Shown: piece by piece, positions 1 through 5,750 of the stretch
How positions within the stretch are numbered: the stretch's first letter is position 1
Layout: each line of letters begins with the position of its first letter
Assembly: GCA_025937035.1 (NCBI GenBank)
Contig: JAICSG010000190.1
Coordinates: 1 to 7,221 of the forward strand
Length of the DNA stretch: 7,221 nt
Source of the DNA: Thermoanaerobaculia bacterium
GTDB taxonomy: Bacteria > Acidobacteriota > Thermoanaerobaculia > Multivoradales > UBA5704
Direction: 5' to 3'
Notes under the pieces: generated by a model
The model's database searches: none
Told to the model about the DNA's origin: nothing
What the model saw: the letters and a program-made list of their open reading frames with translations, nothing else
Translations under genes and position numbers: made by a program

Positions 1-19
1 AAGGAATGGGGCCCCGGCG

Positions 20-1126
20 TCATCTCCGGTCGGGATCGCTCGAGAAGGCCTCGGCGAGGGCCCGGCTCAGGGTCTCGCCCAGGAAGTGGACGAGCGGAAT
101 GATCGTCTCGTAGTCCATGCGCGAGGGGCCCACGATGCCCAGGGTGCCGAGCGGGCGCTCGCCGGCGCCGTAGGGGGCCGCCACCACGCTCAGCTCCAGG
201 TCGGAGGTGAGCTCGCAGTCCTGCCCGATCAGCACGCGCACGCCGCCTCCCTGGATGCACCGATTCAGGATGCGTACCAGCCGCGCCTTGTCGGCGAAGG
301 CGTCGAACATCCGGCGCACCCGCTGCACGTCCGACAGCTCGGGCTTGGCGAGCAGCATCGAGGTGCCGTCCACCACCACTCCCGGCGCGCCGTCGGCGGC
401 GAGGCCGGCCTGAGCCAGCTCGATCGTGCGCGCCAGCATGCGGTCCATCTGCGCCTTCTCCTCGACCATCATGCGCACCAGCCGCTCGCGGATCTCGCGC
501 AGGGTGAGGCCGGCGAAGTTCTCCGTCAGATAGTTGGAGATGCGCACCAGCTCCTCGCGCGGCACCTCCTCCTCGGTCTCGATCACCTTGTTGTCGATGA
601 ACCCGGTCGAGGAGACCACCACGCAGAGGATCTTGCGGCCGGAGACCGGCACGAAGTCGATCGCCTTGAGCACCGTCTCGCCGATGGCCGGCGTGACCAC
701 CACCCCCACCTGGCTCGACAGCTCGGAGAGCAGGTGCGACGCCGTGCCCAGGAGCTGGTCGGCGTCGGCGCCGCCCACCCGCAGGTTCTCCTGGATGTAG
801 CGCCGCTCCTTGGCCGGCACCGCGCGGGTCTCCATCATCGACTGGATGAACAGGTGATAGGCCGCCGCCGTGGGCACCCGGCCGGCCGAGGTGTGCGGCT
901 GCATCAGATAGCCCCACTCCTCCAGGTCGGCCATGACGTTGCGGATGGTCGCCGCGGAGAGGCCGAAGTTGTGCTTCGCCACCGAACGCGAGCTGACCGG
1001 CTCGGCGCTCAGGATGTAGGTCAGGATGACATCCTTCAGGATCTCGCGGTCTCGCGGGCTCAAAGGAGCCTGATCTCTGGCGTCCGGCATGGCTTGGCGA
1101 TCCCGAGGGCTTAGCACTCTCACCAT
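20..1126 (-). CDS. hrcA: Heat-inducible transcription repressor HrcA
   Basis: HrcA binds CIRCE operators and represses chaperone genes until heat stress draws GroEL away from it (family knowledge). From the ATG at 1126 the protein has 368 residues, slightly longer than the usual ~340-350. Residues ~22-95 form the winged-helix DNA-binding domain, with the family signature GLSAATIRNVMADLEE (55-70) followed by QPHTSAGRVPT (76-86). The remainder fits the GAF-like and dimerisation regions, including a VVVDGTSMLL-type segment and GERPLGTLGIVGPSRMDY near the end. Start choice is uncertain: ATG 1126 lies inside the CIRCE spacer, only about 8 bases from the predicted transcription start, while Met13 at 1090 leaves a leader of about 44 bases. 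Neither has a Shine-Dalgarno sequence. I give the longest frame. The stop is 19 bases from the window edge, where grpE or dnaK often follow, but nothing further is visible. Identity is very secure. Confidence 0.97.
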   Translation of the reverse strand: MVRVLSPRDRQAMPDARDQAPLSPRDREILKDVILTYILSAEPVSSRSVAKHNFGLSAATIRNVMADLEEWGYLMQPHTSAGRVPTAAAYHLFIQSMMETRAVPAKERRYIQENLRVGGADADQLLGTASHLLSELSSQVGVVVTPAIGETVLKAIDFVPVSGRKILCVVVSSTGFIDNKVIETEEEVPREELVRISNYLTENFAGLTLREIRERLVRMMVEEKAQMDRMLARTIELAQAGLAADGAPGVVVDGTSMLLAKPELSDVQRVRRMFDAFADKARLVRILNRCIQGGGVRVLIGQDCELTSDLELSVVAAPYGAGERPLGTLGIVGPSRMDYETIIPLVHFLGETLSRALAEAFSSDPDRR

Positions 1127-1137
1127 GAGAGTGCTAA
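1111..1137. promoter_or_regulatory. CIRCE operator (HrcA binding site)
   Basis: A perfect 9-9-9 inverted repeat: TTAGCACTC (1111-1119), nine-base spacer TCACCATGA, GAGTGCTAA (1129-1137). This is the consensus CIRCE sequence recognised by HrcA. It overlaps the predicted transcription start of hrcA, and the more distal hrcA start codon (1124-1126) lies in its spacer, so hrcA is almost certainly autoregulated. It also lies about 115 bases upstream of the divergent DUF2520 gene start, where an effect is possible but unsupported. Confidence 0.98.
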
Positions 1138-1140
1138 CGC

Positions 1141-1169
1141 AGAATACCCGCCCGGCTCTTCCATGTCAA
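1141..1169 (-). promoter_or_regulatory. Sigma-70-type promoter of hrcA
   Basis: On the minus strand a perfect -35 box TTGACA (1164-1169) is followed after exactly 17 bases by a -10 box TATTCT (1141-1146). The predicted transcription start, 6-7 bases further on, falls near 1134-1135, inside the first half of the CIRCE element. HrcA bound there would block RNA polymerase directly. Box quality, spacing and operator position agree with one another. Confidence 0.85.
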
Positions 1170-1251
1170 GACGGCTATCCTTCCAAACCACTGATAACAA
1201 GAGGAATTCTTGCTCCTTGCCAGCCCGCGGAGGAGGGGCTATCGTAGGGCC

Positions 1252-2103
1252 GTGAGCGCTCCCCTGGCGGGTCTCCGTTTCTCCGTGGCCGGCGCCGGCC
1301 GGGTCGGATCGAGCCTGGCCCGCTGGGCCGTGGCGGCGGGGGCGGAGCTGGCCGGGATCGCCAGCCGGCGCCCCGGGCGGGCGGCGTGGCCCGGCGGCCC
1401 TCCCCTGGTGGATCTGGACGATCTCGCCACCGGCGGGCAGGATCTCCTGCTGATCGCGGTGGGGGACCCGGCGGTGCGGGAGGTGGCCGCCCGGCTCGCC
1501 GGCCGCCCGCAGGCGCGGATCGCCCTCCACACCTCCGGCAGCCTGGACGCCTCGGCGCTCGATCCCCTACGGGAGACGGGATCGAAGACCGGCTCGCTCC
1601 ACCCCCTCAAGGCTTTCCCCCAGCCGCTCCCCGATCCGGCCGAGGCGCGGGGGATCTTCTTCGCGGTGGACGGCGACGCCGAGGCGCGAGAGCTGGCTTT
1701 CCGTCTCGCCGCCGCCTGGGGTGCGGTCGCCGCCGAGGTGCCGGCCGAGGCCCGGCCGCTCTACCACTTCGCGGCCACCCTGGCCGCCGGCGGGGTGACC
1801 ACCCTCCTGGCCGCCGCCGCCGAGATCGCCGGGACGTTGGGCCTGCCGGAGGCGGTGACCCGCGGCTACCTGGAGCTCGCCCGCGGGGCCCTCGCCGGCG
1901 CCGGCCGGGCTCTCGACGAGGGGCGCCCTCTCGGCTCGGCCGTCACCGGCCCCGCCGCCCGGGGAGACCAGGCGACCCTGGAGCGCCACTTCGAGGCGCT
2001 GCGGGCCCTCGCCCCGGAGACGCTGGCCCTGGCGGAGATTCTGGTGAGGGAGACCCGCCGGCAGGCCCAGGCCGCGGAAATCGCCGAAAGAAGGAAGAAC
2101 TGA
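1252..2103 (+). CDS. Rossmann-like/DUF2520 domain protein, putative NAD(P)-binding oxidoreductase
   Basis: From the GTG at 1252 the product has 283 residues. Residues ~8-130 form a Rossmann fold: the dinucleotide loop GAGRVG (14-19) sits after a hydrophobic strand, and further on come the strand LLLIAVGDPAV and the block ALHTSGSLDASAL...GSLHPLKAFP, typical of the DUF2520 family. The C-terminal half is helical and alanine-rich, with the family block YHFAATLAAGG and the conserved LGSAVTGPAARGD. The family resembles pyrroline-5-carboxylate and F420-dependent NADP reductases, but its substrate is not established. I chose the GTG because the GAGRVG strand then begins near the N-terminus; AGGAGG at 1231-1236 is rather far upstream (15 bases). 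A TTG at 1210 with GAGGA at 1201-1205 would add 14 residues (VSAPL would then be internal). No convincing promoter was found between 1138 and 1252. It is divergent from hrcA. Confidence 0.85.
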   Translation: MSAPLAGLRFSVAGAGRVGSSLARWAVAAGAELAGIASRRPGRAAWPGGPPLVDLDDLATGGQDLLLIAVGDPAVREVAARLAGRPQARIALHTSGSLDASALDPLRETGSKTGSLHPLKAFPQPLPDPAEARGIFFAVDGDAEARELAFRLAAAWGAVAAEVPAEARPLYHFAATLAAGGVTTLLAAAAEIAGTLGLPEAVTRGYLELARGALAGAGRALDEGRPLGSAVTGPAARGDQATLERHFEALRALAPETLALAEILVRETRRQAQAAEIAERRKN

Positions 2104-2108
2104 CCTGA

Positions 2109-3356
2109 TCACTGAAAGCGACGCAGGAAGACCGCGCCGAATTGGCCGCCTGTCGCCGGGACCGATCTCCCCGCGCTCCAGGTGATCCACCAGCCTCCCC
2201 CCGTCCAGGCCAGATCGCCGCAGCCGGGCAGGTCGAACGGCGCGCTCGCGTCGGAATTCACCTGGAAAGCCGGACCCGCCGGTCCGGCGCTCCCGCCGGC
2301 GAATCGGAAGAGCCGCGCCCGCAGGACATTGCGCAGCGGCGGCTGCCAGAGGAGGAGGAGATTCCCGGCGTCGTCGAAAGCGGCGTCGGCGAGCGAGAGG
2401 AGCAGGCCGGCCGGGGTGGCCGTCACCTCGGGGCTGGCCGGCCGGCCGGGAGCGCCGAAGAACCGCAGGTGGATCGAGGAGCTCGGGTGGGTGGTGTTGA
2501 CGGCGTCCGCGACCAGCCAGGCGACCGCGAACCCGCCGGTCTGGGGGTCCGCCACGGCGAGGGGGCTGACGAAGAAGGGGGGCTCGCCGTTCGCCCCTCC
2601 CGGCGAGACGTTGACGTCGAATTCCTTGCCGTCCGGGGCGCCGGCCCGGAAGCGGCGCGCCCGGATCACCTGCCGCGCGGGAGACCTCCGGGTCGCCACG
2701 CTGGTGCCGGTCCATACCGCCACAAATTCCCGGCCGTCCAGGGGGACGATCTGGAGGTGAGGATTGTCGACGGGCTGGTCGTTGACAGTGATCCGCAGTC
2801 CCGTGGGTCTGCCCGTGGACGCGACCTGCTGGATCACCAGAATCTTCTGGCGGGCCTGGTAGCTGCCGGCATACAGGAGGCCGCCGGGCCCCGGCCAGAC
2901 CCACCGGATGCTCGCGTCGCTGACGGCGACGGCCGGCCCGACTGGATGGCCGGCGCGGTCCAAACGCTGGAAGAGGGTCGACGGCGGGTGCTCCAGGGTT
3001 TCATCGAAGAGGTCGAAGAGCATCCGGTAGCCGTCGGCGAGCGGAGAGAGGAGGTAGACCGTGGGGGTGTCGTAGAAATCGCCGACGCCGCTGGTCTGGA
3101 CCTGCCGGGGGTCGGTCGGCGTGCCGTCCGCGGCGTAGTGGCGCCCCTGGGGAGTGAAGGGCGGAAACTCATGGGAGCTCCAGACAACCTCGAAGGAGCG
3201 GTCGGGTGCCACGGCCAGGTGGGGGCAGACCGGCAGGGCGGCGAGCGTGTCGACCCGGGTTTCCGGGCCCACGGGGGCGGGCTGGGCCGCGAGATTCTTG
3301 CAGATCAGGGCGGCGAGCAGGACGGCGCAGAAAAGGACCGGCGGTTTCGGGCTCAC
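2109..3356 (-). CDS. Secreted seven-repeat protein, probable beta-propeller
   Basis: No named family recognised. The GTG at 3356 is preferred because a perfect AGGAGG (3363-3368) lies 6 bases upstream; a TTG at 3383 would add nine residues and place that ribosome site inside the gene. The 415-residue product begins with a Sec signal peptide: SPKPP, hydrophobic core VLFCAVLLAALI, likely cleavage near LAA|Q (residues 22-25). The Cys in ALIC has a poor lipobox, so I do not call a lipoprotein. The mature chain is about seven units of 45-60 residues, each with a strand ending in a W-like position (FEVVW 55-59, FVAVW 211-215, FAVAW 276-280, LLLLW 333-337, WWITW 389-393), then a strand such as IRARRF or AVFLRRF, then a VN-type strand (EFDVN, AFQVN). 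Similar W-ending repeats are common in large secreted proteins of Acidobacteriota. No catalytic motif, anchor or sorting tail is visible. It converges on the DUF2520 gene with a 5-base gap. Confidence 0.8.
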   Translation of the reverse strand: MSPKPPVLFCAVLLAALICKNLAAQPAPVGPETRVDTLAALPVCPHLAVAPDRSFEVVWSSHEFPPFTPQGRHYAADGTPTDPRQVQTSGVGDFYDTPTVYLLSPLADGYRMLFDLFDETLEHPPSTLFQRLDRAGHPVGPAVAVSDASIRWVWPGPGGLLYAGSYQARQKILVIQQVASTGRPTGLRITVNDQPVDNPHLQIVPLDGREFVAVWTGTSVATRRSPARQVIRARRFRAGAPDGKEFDVNVSPGGANGEPPFFVSPLAVADPQTGGFAVAWLVADAVNTTHPSSSIHLRFFGAPGRPASPEVTATPAGLLLSLADAAFDDAGNLLLLWQPPLRNVLRARLFRFAGGSAGPAGPAFQVNSDASAPFDLPGCGDLAWTGGGWWITWSAGRSVPATGGQFGAVFLRRFQ

Positions 3357-3362
3357 GGGAGG

Positions 3363-3368
3363 CCTCCT
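3363..3368 (-). promoter_or_regulatory. Ribosome binding site deciding the start of the secreted repeat protein
   Basis: Reads AGGAGG on the minus strand, six bases upstream of the GTG at 3354-3356. It decides the start in favour of this GTG over the in-frame TTG at 3383. The site is part of a palindrome GGAGGCCTCC with no loop, so it should not form its own hairpin. Confidence 0.8.
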
Positions 3369-3383
3369 GATGAAAAATTCCAA

Positions 3384-3545
3384 CCTAATTCTTATACGGC
3401 GGCGGAAGCCGGGGCGTCGCTGCGGCGGTCCGCCTCCGTCCGCGACGGTTTATCTCCCGGCACGATGGATCGCCTCCGGCTGCTACGGTCCGCCGTACGC
3501 GGCGGCGGAGCGATTCCGGGATACGATGGATGAAGCTCCCGAGAA
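3384..3545. other. Intergenic region with short repeats between divergent genes
   Basis: No gene is supported here. The stretch holds a nine-base direct repeat ACGATGGAT (3462-3470 and 3523-3531), a perfect inverted repeat TACGG-TCCG-CCGTA (3484-3497) and a near-perfect palindrome GGCGG-T-CCGCC (3424-3434). These may be regulatory sites or leader-RNA structure, or simply chance in GC-rich DNA. Open frames running through it on both strands lack ribosome sites and recognisable protein features. Confidence 0.4.
3391..3396 (-). promoter_or_regulatory. Possible -10 box for the secreted repeat protein gene
   Basis: TATAAG on the minus strand lies in the only AT-rich patch upstream of the gene, about 35 bases before the GTG start. 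No good -35 box is seen 16-18 bases further upstream (the region reads GACGCC), so this is a weak candidate, perhaps needing an activator or an alternative sigma factor. Confidence 0.3.
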
Positions 3546-3576
3546 TTGACGCACCCCCGGGAACGGGTGCTATGCT
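3546..3576 (+). promoter_or_regulatory. Candidate promoter of the GTPase-nrdR-hsp20-lon cluster
   Basis: TTGACG (3546-3551) and TATGCT (3571-3576) are separated by 19 bases, longer than the optimal 17. TG at 3568-3569 makes an extended -10 (TGCTATGCT), which could compensate for the spacing. The predicted start near 3583 leaves a leader of about 24 bases before the ATG at 3607. The region between the boxes holds an inverted repeat described separately. Confidence 0.55.
3551..3570. repeat. Inverted repeat within the promoter spacer, possible operator
   Basis: GCACCC (3551-3556) and GGGTGC (3565-3570) are perfect inverted arms around the eight-base centre CCGGGAAC. The repeat fills almost exactly the gap between the candidate -35 and -10 boxes, a usual place for a repressor site or for a MerR-type activator that works on a long 19-base spacer. 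No matching regulator family can be named from the sequence. Confidence 0.5.
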
Positions 3577-3606
3577 CCCCTTCCATTTCGGCCTGCGACA
3601 AGCCCC

Positions 3607-4785
3607 ATGGTTTTTTTTAATTACAGCACGATGCAGATGGCGGCCAAGGTCGTGTACTACGGCCCGGGTCTCTGCGGCAAGACGACCAACCTCCACTACA
3701 TCTACCAGCACACCGCCGGGGAGTCGCGCGGTGAGATGGTCTCTCTGGAGACGGAGACCGACCGTACCCTGTTCTTCGACCTGCTGCCCATCGACGTCGG
3801 CTCGATCGCCGGCTTCAACACTCGCATCCAGCTCTACACGGTGCCCGGGCAGGTGTTCTACAACACCACTCGCAAGCTGGTGCTGAAGGGGGTGGACGGC
3901 GTCGTCTTCGTGGCCGACTCCCAGCGGGCCATGCTGCAGGCCAACGTCGAGTCGTTCCGCAACCTGGAGGAGAACCTGGCGGAGATGGGGCTGTCGGTCG
4001 ACACCCTCCCCCTGGTACTCCAGTTCAACAAGCGCGACCTCGCCGACATCTGCTCGGTCGAGGAGATGAACGCCGCGCTCAACCGCCACAACTGGCCCTA
4101 CTTCGAGGCCTCGGCGGTGACCGGCACCGGGGTGTTCGAGACCCTCAAGGGGATCTCGCGCTTCACCCTGATGTCGCTCAAGAAGCGGCTCGGCCGCAGC
4201 GAGCCGGCTCAAGGCCGCCCGGCGGCCCCGGCCGCCGCGAAGCCGGCTGCGCCTCCTCCGGCCTCGACGGTCCCCCGACCCGCGGCGCCGGCTCCCGCGA
4301 CCTCCGGCTCGCACCCGCAGATGCCGGCGCCCGGGCCTGCCGCCCCCGCGCCGGCCGCCCCTCCCCGCCCGGCCACGGCGGCTCCGGCCCCCGCGCCGCC
4401 GAAGCCCGCTCCTCCCACCGCGCCGCCGAAGGCGCCGCCGGTGGGCAAGGGACGCACCCTGGACGTGTTGGGCGAGCTCGAGAAGCTGCGCAAGGAGGCC
4501 GCCACGCCGCGGCCGGTCACGGGCCCCGTCCCCACCCGCCCCGCGGCCGCCCCCGCGGCTCCGGCCGGCGCCAACGGCCGCGGCGAGCTGTCGCGCAGCA
4601 TCGAGCTGACCCTGCGCCGCGCCGACTTCCAGCGCGCCCGCCGGGTGCTGGTCAGCTTCCAGGTGGAGGACGACCAGCACCGGGTGATGGACGCCGTGCG
4701 GGACCTGGCGGTCGACATCAAGGACGCGGCGAGCCTGGAGAAGCTCCTCCTGCGCCTCAACATCGCCTTGAACGCCAAGGAATGA
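3607..4785 (+). CDS. MglA-like small GTPase with Pro/Ala-rich linkers and a helical C-terminal domain
   Basis: Residues 1-195 form a complete MglA-type GTPase, the family that sets cell polarity and motility direction with its activator MglB. Visible motifs are the P-loop GPGLCGKT (19-26), ETDRTLFFDLLP (50-61), YTVPGQVFYN (77-86) and NKRD (141-144). The G3 box has Thr78 in place of the Ras Asp, the hallmark of MglA, at the same residue number as in Myxococcus. Typical MglA proteins stop near 195 residues; this one has 392. The extension consists of a Pro/Ala linker (about 200-280), a short charged helix TLDVLGELEKLRKEA (284-298), a second linker (about 300-323) and a helical tail (325-392) that includes SIELTLRRADFQRARRVL. 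No mglB is visible nearby. The start is fixed by the family's N-terminal NYS motif, yet there is no Shine-Dalgarno sequence and an eight-T run (3611-3618) covers codons 2-4. It is the first gene of the cluster. The GTPase call is secure; the role of the tail is unknown. Confidence 0.93.
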   Translation: MVFFNYSTMQMAAKVVYYGPGLCGKTTNLHYIYQHTAGESRGEMVSLETETDRTLFFDLLPIDVGSIAGFNTRIQLYTVPGQVFYNTTRKLVLKGVDGVVFVADSQRAMLQANVESFRNLEENLAEMGLSVDTLPLVLQFNKRDLADICSVEEMNAALNRHNWPYFEASAVTGTGVFETLKGISRFTLMSLKKRLGRSEPAQGRPAAPAAAKPAAPPPASTVPRPAAPAPATSGSHPQMPAPGPAAPAPAAPPRPATAAPAPAPPKPAPPTAPPKAPPVGKGRTLDVLGELEKLRKEAATPRPVTGPVPTRPAAAPAAPAGANGRGELSRSIELTLRRADFQRARRVLVSFQVEDDQHRVMDAVRDLAVDIKDAASLEKLLLRLNIALNAKE

Positions 4786-4804
4786 CCATGCGAGGGCGGG
4801 CGCG

Positions 4805-5281
4805 ATGAGGTGCCCCTTCTGCTCCGAGAACCGCGACCGGGTGGTCGACTCGCGGGAGAGCCGCGACGGCGCCACCATCCGGCGCCGCCGGGAGTGCCTG
4901 AGCTGCGGCCGGCGCTTCACCTCCTACGAGCAGATCGAGGACATCCCCTATATGGTCGTCAAGCACGACGGCACCCGCGAGGAGTTCAGCCGCAAGAAGC
5001 TCCTCGGCGGTCTGCTCAAGGCGTGCGAGAAGCGGCCGATCCCGTTGAAGAAGCTGGAGGCGATCGTCGATCAGGCCGAGTCGATGCTCAACGAGCGCGA
5101 GGACCGCGAGATCTCCACCCAGGAGATCGGCGCCTTCGTCATGGAGCGCCTCAGGGAGCTCGACCAGGTGGCCTACGTCCGCTTCGCCTCCGTCTACCGC
5201 CGGTTCGAGGACATCGACGCCTTCATGGACGTGGTCAAGTCGCTGCTCAAACCCTCTCATCAGGACGCCAAGGAGACGTGA
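4805..5281 (+). CDS. nrdR: Transcriptional repressor NrdR
   Basis: NrdR represses ribonucleotide reductase genes by binding NrdR boxes, with ATP/dATP occupancy setting its oligomer state (family knowledge). The product has 158 residues, the normal size. The N-terminal zinc ribbon uses CPFC (3-6) and CLSC (31-34), with the family block VVDSRESRDGATIRRRREC between them and RRFTSYE after. An ATP-cone follows from about 49 to 139 (VVKHDGTREEFSRKKL, then EISTQEIGAFVMERLRELDQVAYVRFASVYRRF). The ATG start gives the canonical MRCPFC; GAGGG at 4792-4796 is 8 bases upstream. It begins 19 bases after the GTPase gene and ends 7 bases before hsp20, which suggests cotranscription. No ribonucleotide reductase gene or NrdR box was recognised in the window, so its targets lie elsewhere. 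Confidence 0.97.
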   Translation: MRCPFCSENRDRVVDSRESRDGATIRRRRECLSCGRRFTSYEQIEDIPYMVVKHDGTREEFSRKKLLGGLLKACEKRPIPLKKLEAIVDQAESMLNEREDREISTQEIGAFVMERLRELDQVAYVRFASVYRRFEDIDAFMDVVKSLLKPSHQDAKET

Positions 5282-5288
5282 GACCGAG

Positions 5289-5746
5289 ATGGCCGCCCGC
5301 TACGAGTCCCTGTTCCTGATCTCCCGCTTCCAGGCGGAGCTCGACCGCCTCTTCCACGAGGCCATGCAGATGGGGGAGAACGACGTCCCCCTGGGCGAGT
5401 GGCAGCCGGCGATCGACGTGGTCGAGACGCCGGTGTCGATCCAGATCCTCGCCGAGCTCCCCGGCTTCGCCGCCTCCGACCTGAAGATCGAGGTGCGGGG
5501 GACGCGCATCCTGATCACCGGCACCAAGTCGACCGCCCTGCCCGAGGCCAGACAGGTTCGCTTCCACTGCCTGGAGCGCGGGCACGGCCGGTTCAGCCGC
5601 GAGATCCACGTCCTGACGCCGGTCAACACCCATCAGGGGACGGCCCGCCTGAAGGACGGCCTCTTGATTTTGGAGCTCCCGAAAATTCAAGATAAGCGTC
5701 AGGAGGCTCGCGTCTTGCATATCCAGGAGGCCGAGGAAAAGCAGGA

Positions 5747-5750
<4 letters not shown>
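5289..5750 (+). CDS. Hsp20/alpha-crystallin family small heat-shock protein
   Basis: This is an ATP-independent holdase chaperone that keeps unfolding proteins soluble in the cytoplasm (family knowledge). It has 153 residues, normal for bacterial small Hsps. Residues 1-37 are a short helical N-terminal arm (FQAELDRLFHEAM). The alpha-crystallin domain runs from about 38 to 134: WQPAIDVVET, then AELPGF, IEVRGTRILITG, CLERGHGRFSREI and the closing ARLKDGLLILELPK, the family's A-x-x-x-D/N-G-L-L signature. The tail has RVLHIQE, where L-H-I is a plausible variant of the I-x-I oligomerisation motif. AGGAGA (5271-5276) lies 12 bases before the ATG, a somewhat long spacing, and overlaps the end of nrdR. 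Its stop overlaps the lon start as ATGA, so the two are likely translationally coupled. No CIRCE is present upstream. Confidence 0.95.

Noticed and set aside
1..19. GGGGCCCC palindrome after hrcA as a terminator
   Set aside because: It has no loop and no T-tract on the minus strand, and the sequence is cut by the window edge.
86..1114. 342-residue plus-strand open frame opposite hrcA
   Set aside because: It is His/Arg/Leu-rich with no recognisable fold and lies fully antisense to a secure hrcA; a GC-rich shadow.
1198..1212. CAAGA-GGAAT-TCTTG inverted repeat upstream of the DUF2520 gene
   Set aside because: Five-base arms with no promoter boxes in register; likely chance.
1120..1610. Minus-strand frames (1120-1530 and 1239-1610) over the hrcA promoter and the DUF2520 gene
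   Set aside because: Pro/Arg/Gly-rich translations with no family features; one runs across a clear promoter and operator.
1386..2108. 240-residue plus-strand frame inside the DUF2520 gene
   Set aside because: Arg/Gly/Pro-dominated frame-shifted shadow; the overlapping frame shows the Rossmann and DUF2520 motifs.
1567..2904. 445-residue minus-strand frame overlapping the DUF2520 and secreted-protein genes
   Set aside because: It spans parts of two unrelated genes, is Gly/Arg/Pro-rich and has no domain; the real minus-strand gene there has a signal peptide, ribosome site and repeats.
3298..3303. Lipoprotein signal (ALIC at residues 16-19 of the secreted protein)
   Set aside because: Ile precedes the Cys where Gly, Ala or Ser is expected; a signal peptidase I site a few residues later fits better.
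3354..3383. TTG at 3383 as start of the secreted protein
   Set aside because: It would place the perfect AGGAGG inside the gene and put nine non-signal residues before the signal peptide; the GTG at 3356 has ideal ribosome-site spacing.
2142..3533. 463-residue plus-strand frame opposite the secreted repeat protein
   Set aside because: No recognisable motif, no clear ribosome site, low-complexity Arg/Gly/Glu composition; antisense shadow.
3385..4920. 511-residue minus-strand frame opposite the GTPase gene
   Set aside because: Arg/Gly tracts mirror the Pro/Ala linker codons; no fold features and it crosses the GTPase promoter.
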